Positions 42,605 to 51,830 of a DNA stretch of 64,000 bases are shown here, piece after piece. Both the position numbers and the translations under genes were made by a program. The notes beneath the pieces were generated by a model. The model saw nothing but the letters and a program-made list of their open reading frames with translations. It searched no databases and was not told the origin of the DNA. The stretch's first letter is position 1. Every line of letters starts with the position of its first letter. The DNA is from DALYJJ01 sp033763935 (lineage in GTDB: Bacteria; Acidobacteriota; Terriglobia; Bryobacterales; Bryobacteraceae), in assembly GCA_033763935.1 (NCBI GenBank), contig JANRJO010000057.1:62001-126000 (forward strand), in the 5' to 3' direction.

Positions 42605-43765
42605 GTGAATACCGTACCGCGCGTCGCGTTCCTTCCCGACTCCTATCACGAAGTGAACGGCGCGGCGCGGACCTGTCGCGAGCTGGTGGCCTTCGCCGAG
42701 CGCCGCGGGTATCCTTTTCTAAGCGTGCGCTTCGCGAAGCGCGAACGCTTTGAGAAACGCGGACCACTATCGGTACTGGAACTCCGGCGCAGCGTTCTCA
42801 AGGTCCCGGTCGATCCCGACTTAGACTTCGATCTCCTCTTCTACCGCCTGCACGGGAGTCTGCTGTCCCGGCTGCGTGCGTTCCGCCCGGACATCATACA
42901 CATAACCAGTCCCGGTGACCTCGGAATCCTCGGCGCGGTGGCGGCACGGCAGCTGGGCGTTCCGCTCGCGCTCTCCTGGCATACGAACCTGCACGAGTTT
43001 GCCGCGCGCCGCCTCAGCCGCCTCCCGGCGGGCGAAGCCATGGCGCGTGCCGTCGAATCGTTTGTGCTCAACCGGGTCGTGTGGTTCTTCGGCCGCGGGG
43101 ATGTGCTGCTCGCGCCAAACCGGGAGTTGGTGGAGTTGCTGCGGAGCCGGACCGGCAAGCCAGTTTTCCTAATGGCGCGCGGAATCGACACCGAAGCGTT
43201 CAACCCGAAGTGGCGGTCGCGTACCGACGAGACGTTTGTCGTCGGCTACGTTGGCCGGCTGCAGCCGGAGAAGAACGTTCGCGCCCTCGCGGAGGTAGAG
43301 CAGGCGCTGGTAGCAGCCGGCGTTGCCCATTACCGGTTCTCGATTGTCGGCGGCGGCGCCGAGGCCGATTGGCTGGCGAGCAACTTGCGGCGCGCAACGC
43401 TGCACGGAGTTCTCAAGGGCGAAGCTCTCTCCCGCGCGTATGCCGACATGGACGTCTTCGTCTTCCCGAGCCGCACCGATACGTTCGGCAACGTGATTCA
43501 GGAGGCGCACGCGAGCGGGCTCCCGGCGGTGGTGACGGACGCCGGCGGGCCGAAGTTCCTGGTGGACCACGGCGTCAACGGATTCATCGCCAGTAGCGAT
43601 GCCGACCTCGCTCGAGCCGTGGTCCGCCTGGCGCGTGAACCGCACACGCTCGCGCGGATGCGCGAGGCGGCCGCGCTCAAGGCGTCAATGGGATGGGACC
43701 ACGTGTTCGAAGGGGTCTATGAGGCCTACGGCGCCGCGCTATCAGAGACCGGCGGGAACCGGTAG
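42605..43765 (+). CDS. Family 4 glycosyltransferase
   Basis: A 386-residue GT-B enzyme of the mannosyltransferase type. The N-terminal half begins RVAFLPDSYHEVNGAARTCRELVAFA, the acceptor-side signature of PimB/MgtA-like enzymes, followed by DIIHITSPGDLG and SWHTNLHEFAARRL. The donor domain has VGYVGRLQPEKNVRAL, FSIVGGGAEADWL and the E-x7-E-like loop VFPSRTDTFGNVIQEAHASGLPAVVTDAGGP. It likely adds a sugar to a lipid or small acceptor. Start GTG, six bases after GATACT (42593-42598). Its 3' end overlaps the convergent GlcD-like gene by 24 bases. Confidence 0.9.
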   Translation: MNTVPRVAFLPDSYHEVNGAARTCRELVAFAERRGYPFLSVRFAKRERFEKRGPLSVLELRRSVLKVPVDPDLDFDLLFYRLHGSLLSRLRAFRPDIIHITSPGDLGILGAVAARQLGVPLALSWHTNLHEFAARRLSRLPAGEAMARAVESFVLNRVVWFFGRGDVLLAPNRELVELLRSRTGKPVFLMARGIDTEAFNPKWRSRTDETFVVGYVGRLQPEKNVRALAEVEQALVAAGVAHYRFSIVGGGAEADWLASNLRRATLHGVLKGEALSRAYADMDVFVFPSRTDTFGNVIQEAHASGLPAVVTDAGGPKFLVDHGVNGFIASSDADLARAVVRLAREPHTLARMREAAALKASMGWDHVFEGVYEAYGAALSETGGNR

Positions 43766-45109
43766 CAGCGTACCCCGCCCCAGGAGCCAATGCGGATCAA
43801 GGCGCGTCTTCACCTCAACCATCGCCGCGATGTGTTCCGGCTGGTACTGCAGCGCGAGCAACTTCGCCTTGCGCTTGCCGAGCCCGTGCTCCGCGGAGAC
43901 CGTTCCGCCGAGCGATACCGCCTTCGCCGCGAACTCCTTGAGAAAACCGCCGGCAATGGATGCTTCGCGGTCGTCGGCTGGCAGCATGTTCACGTGGGCG
44001 TGGGCGTCGCCGATATGTCCGTAGATCACGTAGCGCCCTGGCAGTTCGGCCTCCAGGCGCTCGCGATAGTAAGCGAGGATCTCGCGGCTCTTCTCGATGG
44101 GGACGGCGTAGTCCGTACCCATCTTCATGAAACCGCGCTGGAGCACGGTGGCGTTCACCATCTCCGGCAACGCATGGCGGAACCGCCGAAAGCGCTCGCG
44201 ATCGGAGGCGCTGGTCGCGAACCAGCTGTCGTCGGCGAGAGCGTTTGTCGCCTCCAGCCGGTCCGACCAGGCATCGAGGTCCGGCTCGCCCTCCGCCTCG
44301 ATCAGGAGCGTGGCTCGCGCGCGGGCCGGTATCTCGGGAAAGCGCGGCTCGATCAGTTCGAGCGAGTTGCGATCGACATACTCGAGCATTCGAAGCCCTG
44401 CGACGGGCCGCCATGCGTCTACCGCGTTCAGCGCGTCCTCATCGGCTGCGAAGAACACCACCGCCGCGAACAAGTGAGCCGGGATGGGCAGCAACTTCAC
44501 CCGAGCCTCGGTGATGATTCCGAGCGTGCCTTCGGAGCCGCACAGGAGGTCGATGTAGTCCATGCCCGGTTGAAGCGGATACCCGGCAGTGCATTTCGTC
44601 GTCGCCGGCCAGGGTACGGGCGAAACCGGAAAGTCGATCCCATCGCCGCGGCGAAAGGTGGCAACGCGTCCGTCCGCGAAGATCGCGCGCACACTCTCAA
44701 TATGGCGCCTCGTGCTGCCGTAGCGGAAACTGCGCGAACCGCTCGCGTTGGTGGCGATGGTCCCGCCTACGGAAGCGGTGATCTCGGTGGGGTCAGGCGC
44801 ATAAAACTGGCCGGTAGGCGCGGCAGCATCGCGGAGGGTGAGCAGGGTGACGGCGGCCCCCGCGTCCGCGTAGCCTTGCGCAATCGTGAGCCGGTTGAAG
44901 CGCTCGAGCGAGACGGCCCAGCCGCCCTGTGCGACGCTGCCGCCGGTTAGCCCGGAGCGCGCACCGATGATGGTGACCGGCGTGCGGCTCGCCCCGGCCG
45001 CGCGCACGATGTCCACCAGTTCGGCCTCCGATGCGGGCACAAGGATGCGCTCTGCCCAACCGGTGAAGCCGGAGGCATCGGTGAGGTACGGATCGACGGC
45101 CGTGGACAT
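43742..45109 (-). CDS. FAD-linked oxidase, GlcD / D-lactate dehydrogenase-like
   Basis: A 455-residue FAD-dependent 2-hydroxyacid dehydrogenase. The PCMH FAD domain shows VTIIGARSGLTGGSV, YAPDPTEITASVGGTIATNASGS, RYGSTRRHIESV, and the conserved GSEGTLGIITEARVKLLP. The C-terminal FAD-oxidase domain contains YVIYGHIGDAHAHVNMLP with the typical His pair and TVSAEHGLGKRKAKLL. This pattern fits GlcD, D-lactate dehydrogenase and D-2-hydroxyglutarate dehydrogenase; GlcE and GlcF are not adjacent, so a single-subunit enzyme is likely. Divergent from the hydrolase gene at 45188. Confidence 0.92.
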   Translation of the reverse strand: MSTAVDPYLTDASGFTGWAERILVPASEAELVDIVRAAGASRTPVTIIGARSGLTGGSVAQGGWAVSLERFNRLTIAQGYADAGAAVTLLTLRDAAAPTGQFYAPDPTEITASVGGTIATNASGSRSFRYGSTRRHIESVRAIFADGRVATFRRGDGIDFPVSPVPWPATTKCTAGYPLQPGMDYIDLLCGSEGTLGIITEARVKLLPIPAHLFAAVVFFAADEDALNAVDAWRPVAGLRMLEYVDRNSLELIEPRFPEIPARARATLLIEAEGEPDLDAWSDRLEATNALADDSWFATSASDRERFRRFRHALPEMVNATVLQRGFMKMGTDYAVPIEKSREILAYYRERLEAELPGRYVIYGHIGDAHAHVNMLPADDREASIAGGFLKEFAAKAVSLGGTVSAEHGLGKRKAKLLALQYQPEHIAAMVEVKTRLDPHWLLGRGTLLPVPAGL

Positions 45110-45187
45110 GATCTCTCCACCAGTTCACCACGAAGCCGGCCGTCTGCGGGAGGAACTGGGCGCTCTGTTATGCTTACGTTCGAACCC

Positions 45188-45730
45188 ATGAAACAGGCGC
45201 TGATCGTGATTGACGTTCAGAAAGACTACTTGCCGGGCGGCGCGTTTCCGCTTTGGAATACCGGCCCGGTGACGGCGAACATCGAAGCCGCCATCGCGTC
45301 CGCCCGTGCCGCGGGTGTACCCGTCATCCAGGTGCAGCACATTGCCCACGGCCCCGCACCCTTCTTTCGCGACGGCACCGAAGGCGTCGAGATCCATCCC
45401 CCGGTGCTGGCCGCCGCACCGGATGCCAAGGTCGTCGTAAAGCAACACGCGGACAGCTTCCTTCGCACCACGCTGCAGCAGGTGCTCGACGAGCTACAGG
45501 TCAGTGAGCTGCTGCTTTGCGGCATGATGACGCAGAACTGCGTCACGCACACGGCGATTTCGAAGTCGGCCGAGAAGTACAAGGTCACCGTGCTGGCGGA
45601 CTGCTGCACGACGGTGAGCGAAATGGTTCACCTGGTGGCGCTGCACGCATTGGCGGATCGCGTCACGGTCGCGTCCGCCGCGGACGCCATTGGAACAGCG
45701 GTCAGCGCCGCTGCTCCGCCCGCTGCTTGA
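45188..45730 (+). CDS. Isochorismatase-family cysteine hydrolase
   Basis: A 180-residue hydrolase of the isochorismatase/nicotinamidase superfamily. The catalytic triad is visible: Asp9 in IVIDVQKDY, Lys85 in KVVVKQHADSF and Cys118 in CGMMTQNCVTHTA. The cis-peptide GMMTQ context fits amide hydrolases such as ureidoacrylate or nicotinamide hydrolases; the substrate cannot be set. The ATG at 45188 is preferred, because the one at 45170 lies inside a -10-like TATGCT (45169-45174). The 3' end overlaps the next convergent gene by 29 bases. Confidence 0.88.
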   Translation: MKQALIVIDVQKDYLPGGAFPLWNTGPVTANIEAAIASARAAGVPVIQVQHIAHGPAPFFRDGTEGVEIHPPVLAAAPDAKVVVKQHADSFLRTTLQQVLDELQVSELLLCGMMTQNCVTHTAISKSAEKYKVTVLADCCTTVSEMVHLVALHALADRVTVASAADAIGTAVSAAAPPAA

Positions 45731-46538
45731 TCGCCTCCAACATGCTGCGGCGGATCATCGCGCTCCCGGGGTAGATGAGCCGCCAGTAGCGCGCCATGGT
45801 GCGGCGAGCCTGCTCGTCGGTAGCAAGCACACGCGTCTCTGTGGTTACCCGCGACCAGCCGTCTCCGAGGCTCTCGACGCGCACGTTCGCGGCAACCTTT
45901 ATGTTGTCCGGGGGCATCCAAGTAGCGAACTCCTCCGGCGTCAGGCGGGTCGGCGGCGCCCCGTTCTTCCACGGTTGCCCCGCCATGCCGAAGATGTACT
46001 CGCTGGTTCCGTCGTGCAGCGGGAAGAAGGCGGTGGCGGAGGCCGAGATCAGGGCGACGATCGGCTTGGCCGGCATCGGCTGGTCGGCGGTGCGGGTGCG
46101 CATCGCCGCGTTTCGAATGCGCCCCAGTGTGCGCATGGGGCCGATCTCCGCGAAGGTGACCTCCCGCACTGCGCGCATCGCTCGGGCCGAGTCCGCGTGA
46201 ACCCGCACCTCGTGGAACTCGTGAAAGTCATAGGAGGGAAGAAAGGCGTCCATCTGAGAGTTCCCAGCCCGGTAGTTCGTTGTCACGGGCCATAGTAGTC
46301 CCGCGGCGGCCGCCACGGCGCCGGCAAGCGCCACCATCAGCCCCGTAACGCGGCTTCGGATCCCCATGAACTTTGGCGGCAGCGGAACGACCACCAGGCC
46401 CGCCAACTGCAAGCCGAGGCCCACGTACACCAGCACCGACGGCGCCTGGAGCGGTCCAAGTGACGCCATATACAGGACGCCCGCACAGCCGATGAGCAGC
46501 AGGAGCGCGAGCGATAAGAAGCAACGACGACTACGCAT
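45702..46538 (-). CDS. Hypothetical membrane protein with DUF2867-like soluble part
   Basis: A 278-residue protein. Three hydrophobic segments start it (CFLSLALLLLIGCAGVLYMA, SVLVYVGLGLQLAGLVVV, VTGLMVALAGAVAAAAGLLWP). A soluble domain from about residue 100 begins LPSYDFHEFHEVRVHADSARAMRAVREVTFAEI and ends in WSRVTTETRVLATDEQARRTMARYWRLIYPGSAMIRR, which resembles polyketide-cyclase-like or DUF2867-like proteins by eye only. The ATG at 46538 opens the first membrane segment; the longer frame to 46649 lacks support. Function unknown. Divergent from the GyrI-DUF1579 gene. Confidence 0.68.
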   Translation of the reverse strand: MRSRRCFLSLALLLLIGCAGVLYMASLGPLQAPSVLVYVGLGLQLAGLVVVPLPPKFMGIRSRVTGLMVALAGAVAAAAGLLWPVTTNYRAGNSQMDAFLPSYDFHEFHEVRVHADSARAMRAVREVTFAEIGPMRTLGRIRNAAMRTRTADQPMPAKPIVALISASATAFFPLHDGTSEYIFGMAGQPWKNGAPPTRLTPEEFATWMPPDNIKVAANVRVESLGDGWSRVTTETRVLATDEQARRTMARYWRLIYPGSAMIRRSMLEAIKQRAEQRR

Positions 46539-46657
46539 ACGTTTAGGAATACGAGGGCCGACTCCGCGCGGGTCAAATTTTCCTCCGCCGCACCGCTGAT
46601 TTTCTCCATCCGCCCCGGTCTCTACAGGAGAACGCAGTCGAGATTGCAAGGAGAGGC

Positions 46658-47638
46658 ATGATTACGAATCGCGAAATCACGACCACGATGCCACAGCCGG
46701 CGGCAGTTATTCGCTTGCAGATGCCGCGCAACCAGATCCAGTCGCTGATGGGCCCGGCCATTGAAGAAGTCCGGCAGACACTGGAGCAGCAGGGGATCGA
46801 GCCCGCGGGACCGCTGTTTGCCCACCATCTGGTGCTTTCCGGGCACGAGTTCGACTTCGAGGTGGGCTATCCTGTCAACGGCAATGTGCGCCCGGCAGGA
46901 CGCGTCACGAGGAGTCAAGCCCCTGGGGGCAGGGTAGCCCGCGCCCTATACCAGGGCGATTACGCGGGACTCTATGGCGCCTGGGCGGAGTTCGGCGAGT
47001 GGTTGAAGCAGCAAAACGTGCAGCCCGGCCGCACGGTCTGGGAGCGCTATCTGCGCGGACCGGAGTCCGATTCGAATCCCGCGTCGTGGCAGACGGAGTT
47101 AAACTTCCCTTTGTCCGAGAGTTCGCAGAGCAAGGAGGATGCTATGGAATCAACCGGTACGACGGCTCCGACGGCCGTGCCCCAGGAGCAGCATCAGTGG
47201 TTGCACCGGCTGGTAGGGGAGTGGACGTTTGAAGGGGAGGCGGTGATGGGTCCCGATCAGCCGCCCATGAAGTCTACGGGGTCCGAGACGGTCCGCTCGC
47301 TCGGGGGCCTGTGGGTGATGGGAGAGGGGACGGGCAACACGCCGGGTGGGGCCATGCAGAGCGTCATCACGCTGGGTTACGATCCGGCGCGAAAACGCTT
47401 CTCGGGCACCTTCATCGCCTCCTGCATGACGCATCTCTGGATCTATGACGGCGAGTTGAACGGGGACGTTCTCACACTCAGTTGCGAAGGTCCGGCGATG
47501 ACTCCAGGCGCTCCGAACGCGCCGTACAAGGACGTGATCGAGCTCAAATCGAACGACGAGCGGCTGCTGACGTCGTTTATGCAGACGCCCGACGGCAATT
47601 GGGTGCAGTTCATGAAGGCTACCTACCGGCGCAAGTAG
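46658..47638 (+). CDS. GyrI-like domain fused to a DUF1579 domain
   Basis: A 326-residue fusion. Residues about 10-155 form a GyrI-like (AraC effector-binding) small-molecule domain: FEVGYPVNGNVRPAGRV, the conserved GGRVARALYQGDYAGLYGAWAEFGEWLKQQ and GRTVWERYLRGPESDSNPASWQTELNFPL. From residue 163 a DUF1579 domain follows (HQWLHRLVGEWTFEGEAV, GGLWVMGEG, ITLGYDPARKRFSGTF). An AAGGAGG site (47132-47138) sits five bases before the in-frame ATG at 47144, exactly at the domain boundary, so a separate DUF1579 protein is probably made as well. AAGGAGA precedes the main start. Likely a ligand-binding protein; ligand unknown. Confidence 0.85.
   Translation: MITNREITTTMPQPAAVIRLQMPRNQIQSLMGPAIEEVRQTLEQQGIEPAGPLFAHHLVLSGHEFDFEVGYPVNGNVRPAGRVTRSQAPGGRVARALYQGDYAGLYGAWAEFGEWLKQQNVQPGRTVWERYLRGPESDSNPASWQTELNFPLSESSQSKEDAMESTGTTAPTAVPQEQHQWLHRLVGEWTFEGEAVMGPDQPPMKSTGSETVRSLGGLWVMGEGTGNTPGGAMQSVITLGYDPARKRFSGTFIASCMTHLWIYDGELNGDVLTLSCEGPAMTPGAPNAPYKDVIELKSNDERLLTSFMQTPDGNWVQFMKATYRRK
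47132..47146 (+). promoter_or_regulatory. Internal ribosome-binding site and start for the DUF1579 half
   Basis: AAGGAGG at 47132-47138, five bases, ATG at 47144-47146, in frame with the fusion and at codon 163. Spacing and sequence are as good as any normal start in the window. Confidence 0.65.
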
Positions 47639-47662
47639 CCGTCCTGCCCCGGCTCGCAAGAG

Positions 47663-47692
47663 TTGCGATTGAATCTGGAGAAACGAGACAAT
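47663..47692 (+). promoter_or_regulatory. Candidate promoter of the CocE-like gene
   Basis: TTGCGA (47663-47668), 18 bases, GACAAT (47687-47692), then ten bases to the ATG at 47703. No Shine-Dalgarno lies between. Confidence 0.4.
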
Positions 47693-47702
47693 CGCTGGAT
47701 CT

Positions 47703-49628
<1,926 letters not shown>

Positions 49629-50819
49629 TTATGGGTCGTCGGGCCGGCGCGGGGTGAGCCGCGAGGGCGGCGTGAGGCGCTCGCGATCGATGGCGCTTTC
49701 CCGTTTCTCCTTGCGCAGCCGATCGCGGAACCACTCGGCCAGCGGCGTGGCCCGCCCCTGCCCATCGAAGAGCCCGTACTGAAAGTGGTCGTCGGGATCG
49801 AATAACTGCCACTCCACGACGTAGGCGGCGCCCCACGCCAGCGCCGCCGCAACCACCTCGTCGGTGCGGGCGACTGAGGCTTCCGGGGCGTTCCTGGCGA
49901 AGCCAGCCTCGCCAACAATGATGGCGCTCGATCCCACTATCTGTTGAACCGTGTCGAGGTCGGCCCACAACTGCTTTACCGGATCGGCTGTGGTGATGCT
50001 CTCCCAAGCCGAATAGGAGACGTAGTCGAAAGGAACGAACGGAAGCACGTCGTAGAGAACGCTCGGTAACCCAGCCTCGCGTAATGCGCGGACAATGTTG
50101 AACTCCGGCGCCAGGAACACGCGGATCCCTCCGATGCTCTCCTCCTGGGCCCGTGTCCTGCCGTCCGATACGCCCTTCGCCCGCGTTCTAAACCAGAGCC
50201 GAAGTCCCTCCAGTGCCTGCTCCGGTCCTTCGATTCCGTACAGTTGCCGGTACCGCGCGCGGCAGTTGGCGCGGAACGCCGCGTCCCGCGCATACAGGAA
50301 CGCGTTGCCGCAATAGATCGAGTGATCCGATTCCCAATTGGAGAGGATGAATCGCTTGGCGGAGTTCCGGTACGTCCGATAGAGATAGAGCGTAAAGTCG
50401 CTGTACTCCCGGATCATGGCTTGGGTTCGCTCCGGCGTGTAGAACAGGGGATCGAGGAAGGAGAGACGTCCGCAGTCGCTCCACGAGACGCCGTCGTACG
50501 CAGTCAGAATGAGGACATCGATATCCGGGTGATCGAACGCCGCCCTCATTTCCGTACTCTGCGCCGCAACGGTTAGGGTGAACCCTTTCCAGCATGTTTG
50601 GGAGAGCCCGTAATCAAGAAGCGCTCGAGGGGAGACGGCGATGCGCGCAAGGCGCCCGCCGAGGCCGCTGATGGCGTTCATCGCCTCAGCGAACGGCCTC
50701 GCCGGCCGTGGGCCCCAATGGTATATACCGATGCGGCTCTCGCCGGGCGGCCGTCCGGCAAGGGTGCCGGCAACGGCCACGAGCCACAGAAGACTCCGTG
50801 CAGCTCGCTTCGCACTCAT
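49629..50819 (-). CDS. Hypothetical exported protein, possibly glycosidase-like
   Basis: A 396-residue protein with a probable signal peptide (SLLWLVAVAGTLAG). Alternating strands and helices (SRIGIYHWGPRP, IDVLILTAYDGVSW, RFILSNWESDHSIYC, VLYDVLPFVPFDYVSYSAWES, AIIVGEAGFARNAPE, AAYVVEWQLFDPDDHFQYGLFD) suggest a TIM barrel of the glycoside-hydrolase type with acidic residues at strand ends (E in NWES, E in VGEAG). I cannot assign a family. The Arg/Pro-rich C-terminus is probably disordered. The ADH gene lies upstream, 57 bases away, on the same strand. Confidence 0.62.
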   Translation of the reverse strand: MSAKRAARSLLWLVAVAGTLAGRPPGESRIGIYHWGPRPARPFAEAMNAISGLGGRLARIAVSPRALLDYGLSQTCWKGFTLTVAAQSTEMRAAFDHPDIDVLILTAYDGVSWSDCGRLSFLDPLFYTPERTQAMIREYSDFTLYLYRTYRNSAKRFILSNWESDHSIYCGNAFLYARDAAFRANCRARYRQLYGIEGPEQALEGLRLWFRTRAKGVSDGRTRAQEESIGGIRVFLAPEFNIVRALREAGLPSVLYDVLPFVPFDYVSYSAWESITTADPVKQLWADLDTVQQIVGSSAIIVGEAGFARNAPEASVARTDEVVAAALAWGAAYVVEWQLFDPDDHFQYGLFDGQGRATPLAEWFRDRLRKEKRESAIDRERLTPPSRLTPRRPDDP

Positions 50820-50876
50820 ACGTCACTCCTGCTGAGTAACGCGGAATCGAGTTAGTAAGTGTGCCAAAGAGCCAAA

Positions 50877-51830
50877 TTACTCGCCGGCCAGTAACACCTT
50901 CAAGACGCCGCGTTGGGAGGCGCGTTCGAAGGCCGCCGCCGCTTCCGGCAGGCGAAAACGCTCCGAAATCATCCTGTCTACCTTCACCTTCCCTGTTCTA
51001 AGTAGACGAATCGCCGGCTCAAAGCGGCCGCATCGGGATCCCACGAGCGTAATTTCGTTGACGATCACCGGCGCGGTATCTATCCTGACGTGACCATGAA
51101 CGGTAGATTTGAGGATCAGTGTTCCCCGCGGCCGCAGCAGGGACGCTGCTTGCGACAGACCTTCCGCGGAGCCAGTGGCATCGACGGCAAACTCGTACCG
51201 GCCGTGCGGCAGCGTTGTCGTGACCTCCGTCGCGATGCCTGCCGTACTCGAGAGGGCGAGTTTCTCCCGATGCCGGCCGTAATGGTGCACTTTCGCACCT
51301 TGGGCGTGTAACACCTGGGCGATCAGCAGGCCCAGCTTGCCGTCACCGAGCACGGCCACTTCCCTGCCCTTCGGAATCCGCACCTGGTCCAGAATCTCGC
51401 ACGCCGCGGCCAGTGGCTCGACGAAAACGGCGTGTTCAGTAGGGATCGAGTCGGGGAGCACGTGGAGATTCCGCTCCGGCAGGTCGATCAACTCACGAAA
51501 GGCGCCTGGGTGCCGCACGATGCCGAGCACGGTGCGCGTCGGACAGTGGCGGCCGAGTCCTCCGGCGCACCACTCGCACGCGCCGCAATTCAGGTTGATC
51601 TCACCCACCACGCGCTTCCCGCGCAGCGAAGGCGTGTCGCACTCCACCACCTCGGCCACAAACTCGTGGCCCGGAGTTCCGCGGAAGCCGTAGTAACCCC
51701 GGCGAAGTTCCAGGTCCGTATTGCAGATGCCGCCCGCGAGCAGCCGCAGCAGGGCGAAGCCTTCGCGCCGGCGCGGCTTGGGCCGCTTGACGATGGACAC
51801 GTGGCCGGCTTCGAGGTGGACGGCGATCAT
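50877..51830 (-). CDS. Zinc-dependent MDR alcohol/polyol dehydrogenase
   Basis: A 317-residue medium-chain dehydrogenase. Catalytic zinc ligands are Cys35 (GGICNTDLE) and the GHE at 53-55; the structural zinc site is Cys81, 84, 87 and 95. The cofactor domain has VAVLGDGKLGLLIAQVL. FVEPLAAACEIL is a family signature seen in sorbitol and threonine dehydrogenases. The substrate is probably an alcohol or polyol. The ATG at 51830 overlaps the stop of the secreted metalloprotease gene in ATGA, an unexpected partner for a cytosolic enzyme. Confidence 0.9.
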   Translation of the reverse strand: MIAVHLEAGHVSIVKRPKPRRREGFALLRLLAGGICNTDLELRRGYYGFRGTPGHEFVAEVVECDTPSLRGKRVVGEINLNCGACEWCAGGLGRHCPTRTVLGIVRHPGAFRELIDLPERNLHVLPDSIPTEHAVFVEPLAAACEILDQVRIPKGREVAVLGDGKLGLLIAQVLHAQGAKVHHYGRHREKLALSSTAGIATEVTTTLPHGRYEFAVDATGSAEGLSQAASLLRPRGTLILKSTVHGHVRIDTAPVIVNEITLVGSRCGRFEPAIRLLRTGKVKVDRMISERFRLPEAAAAFERASQRGVLKVLLAGE

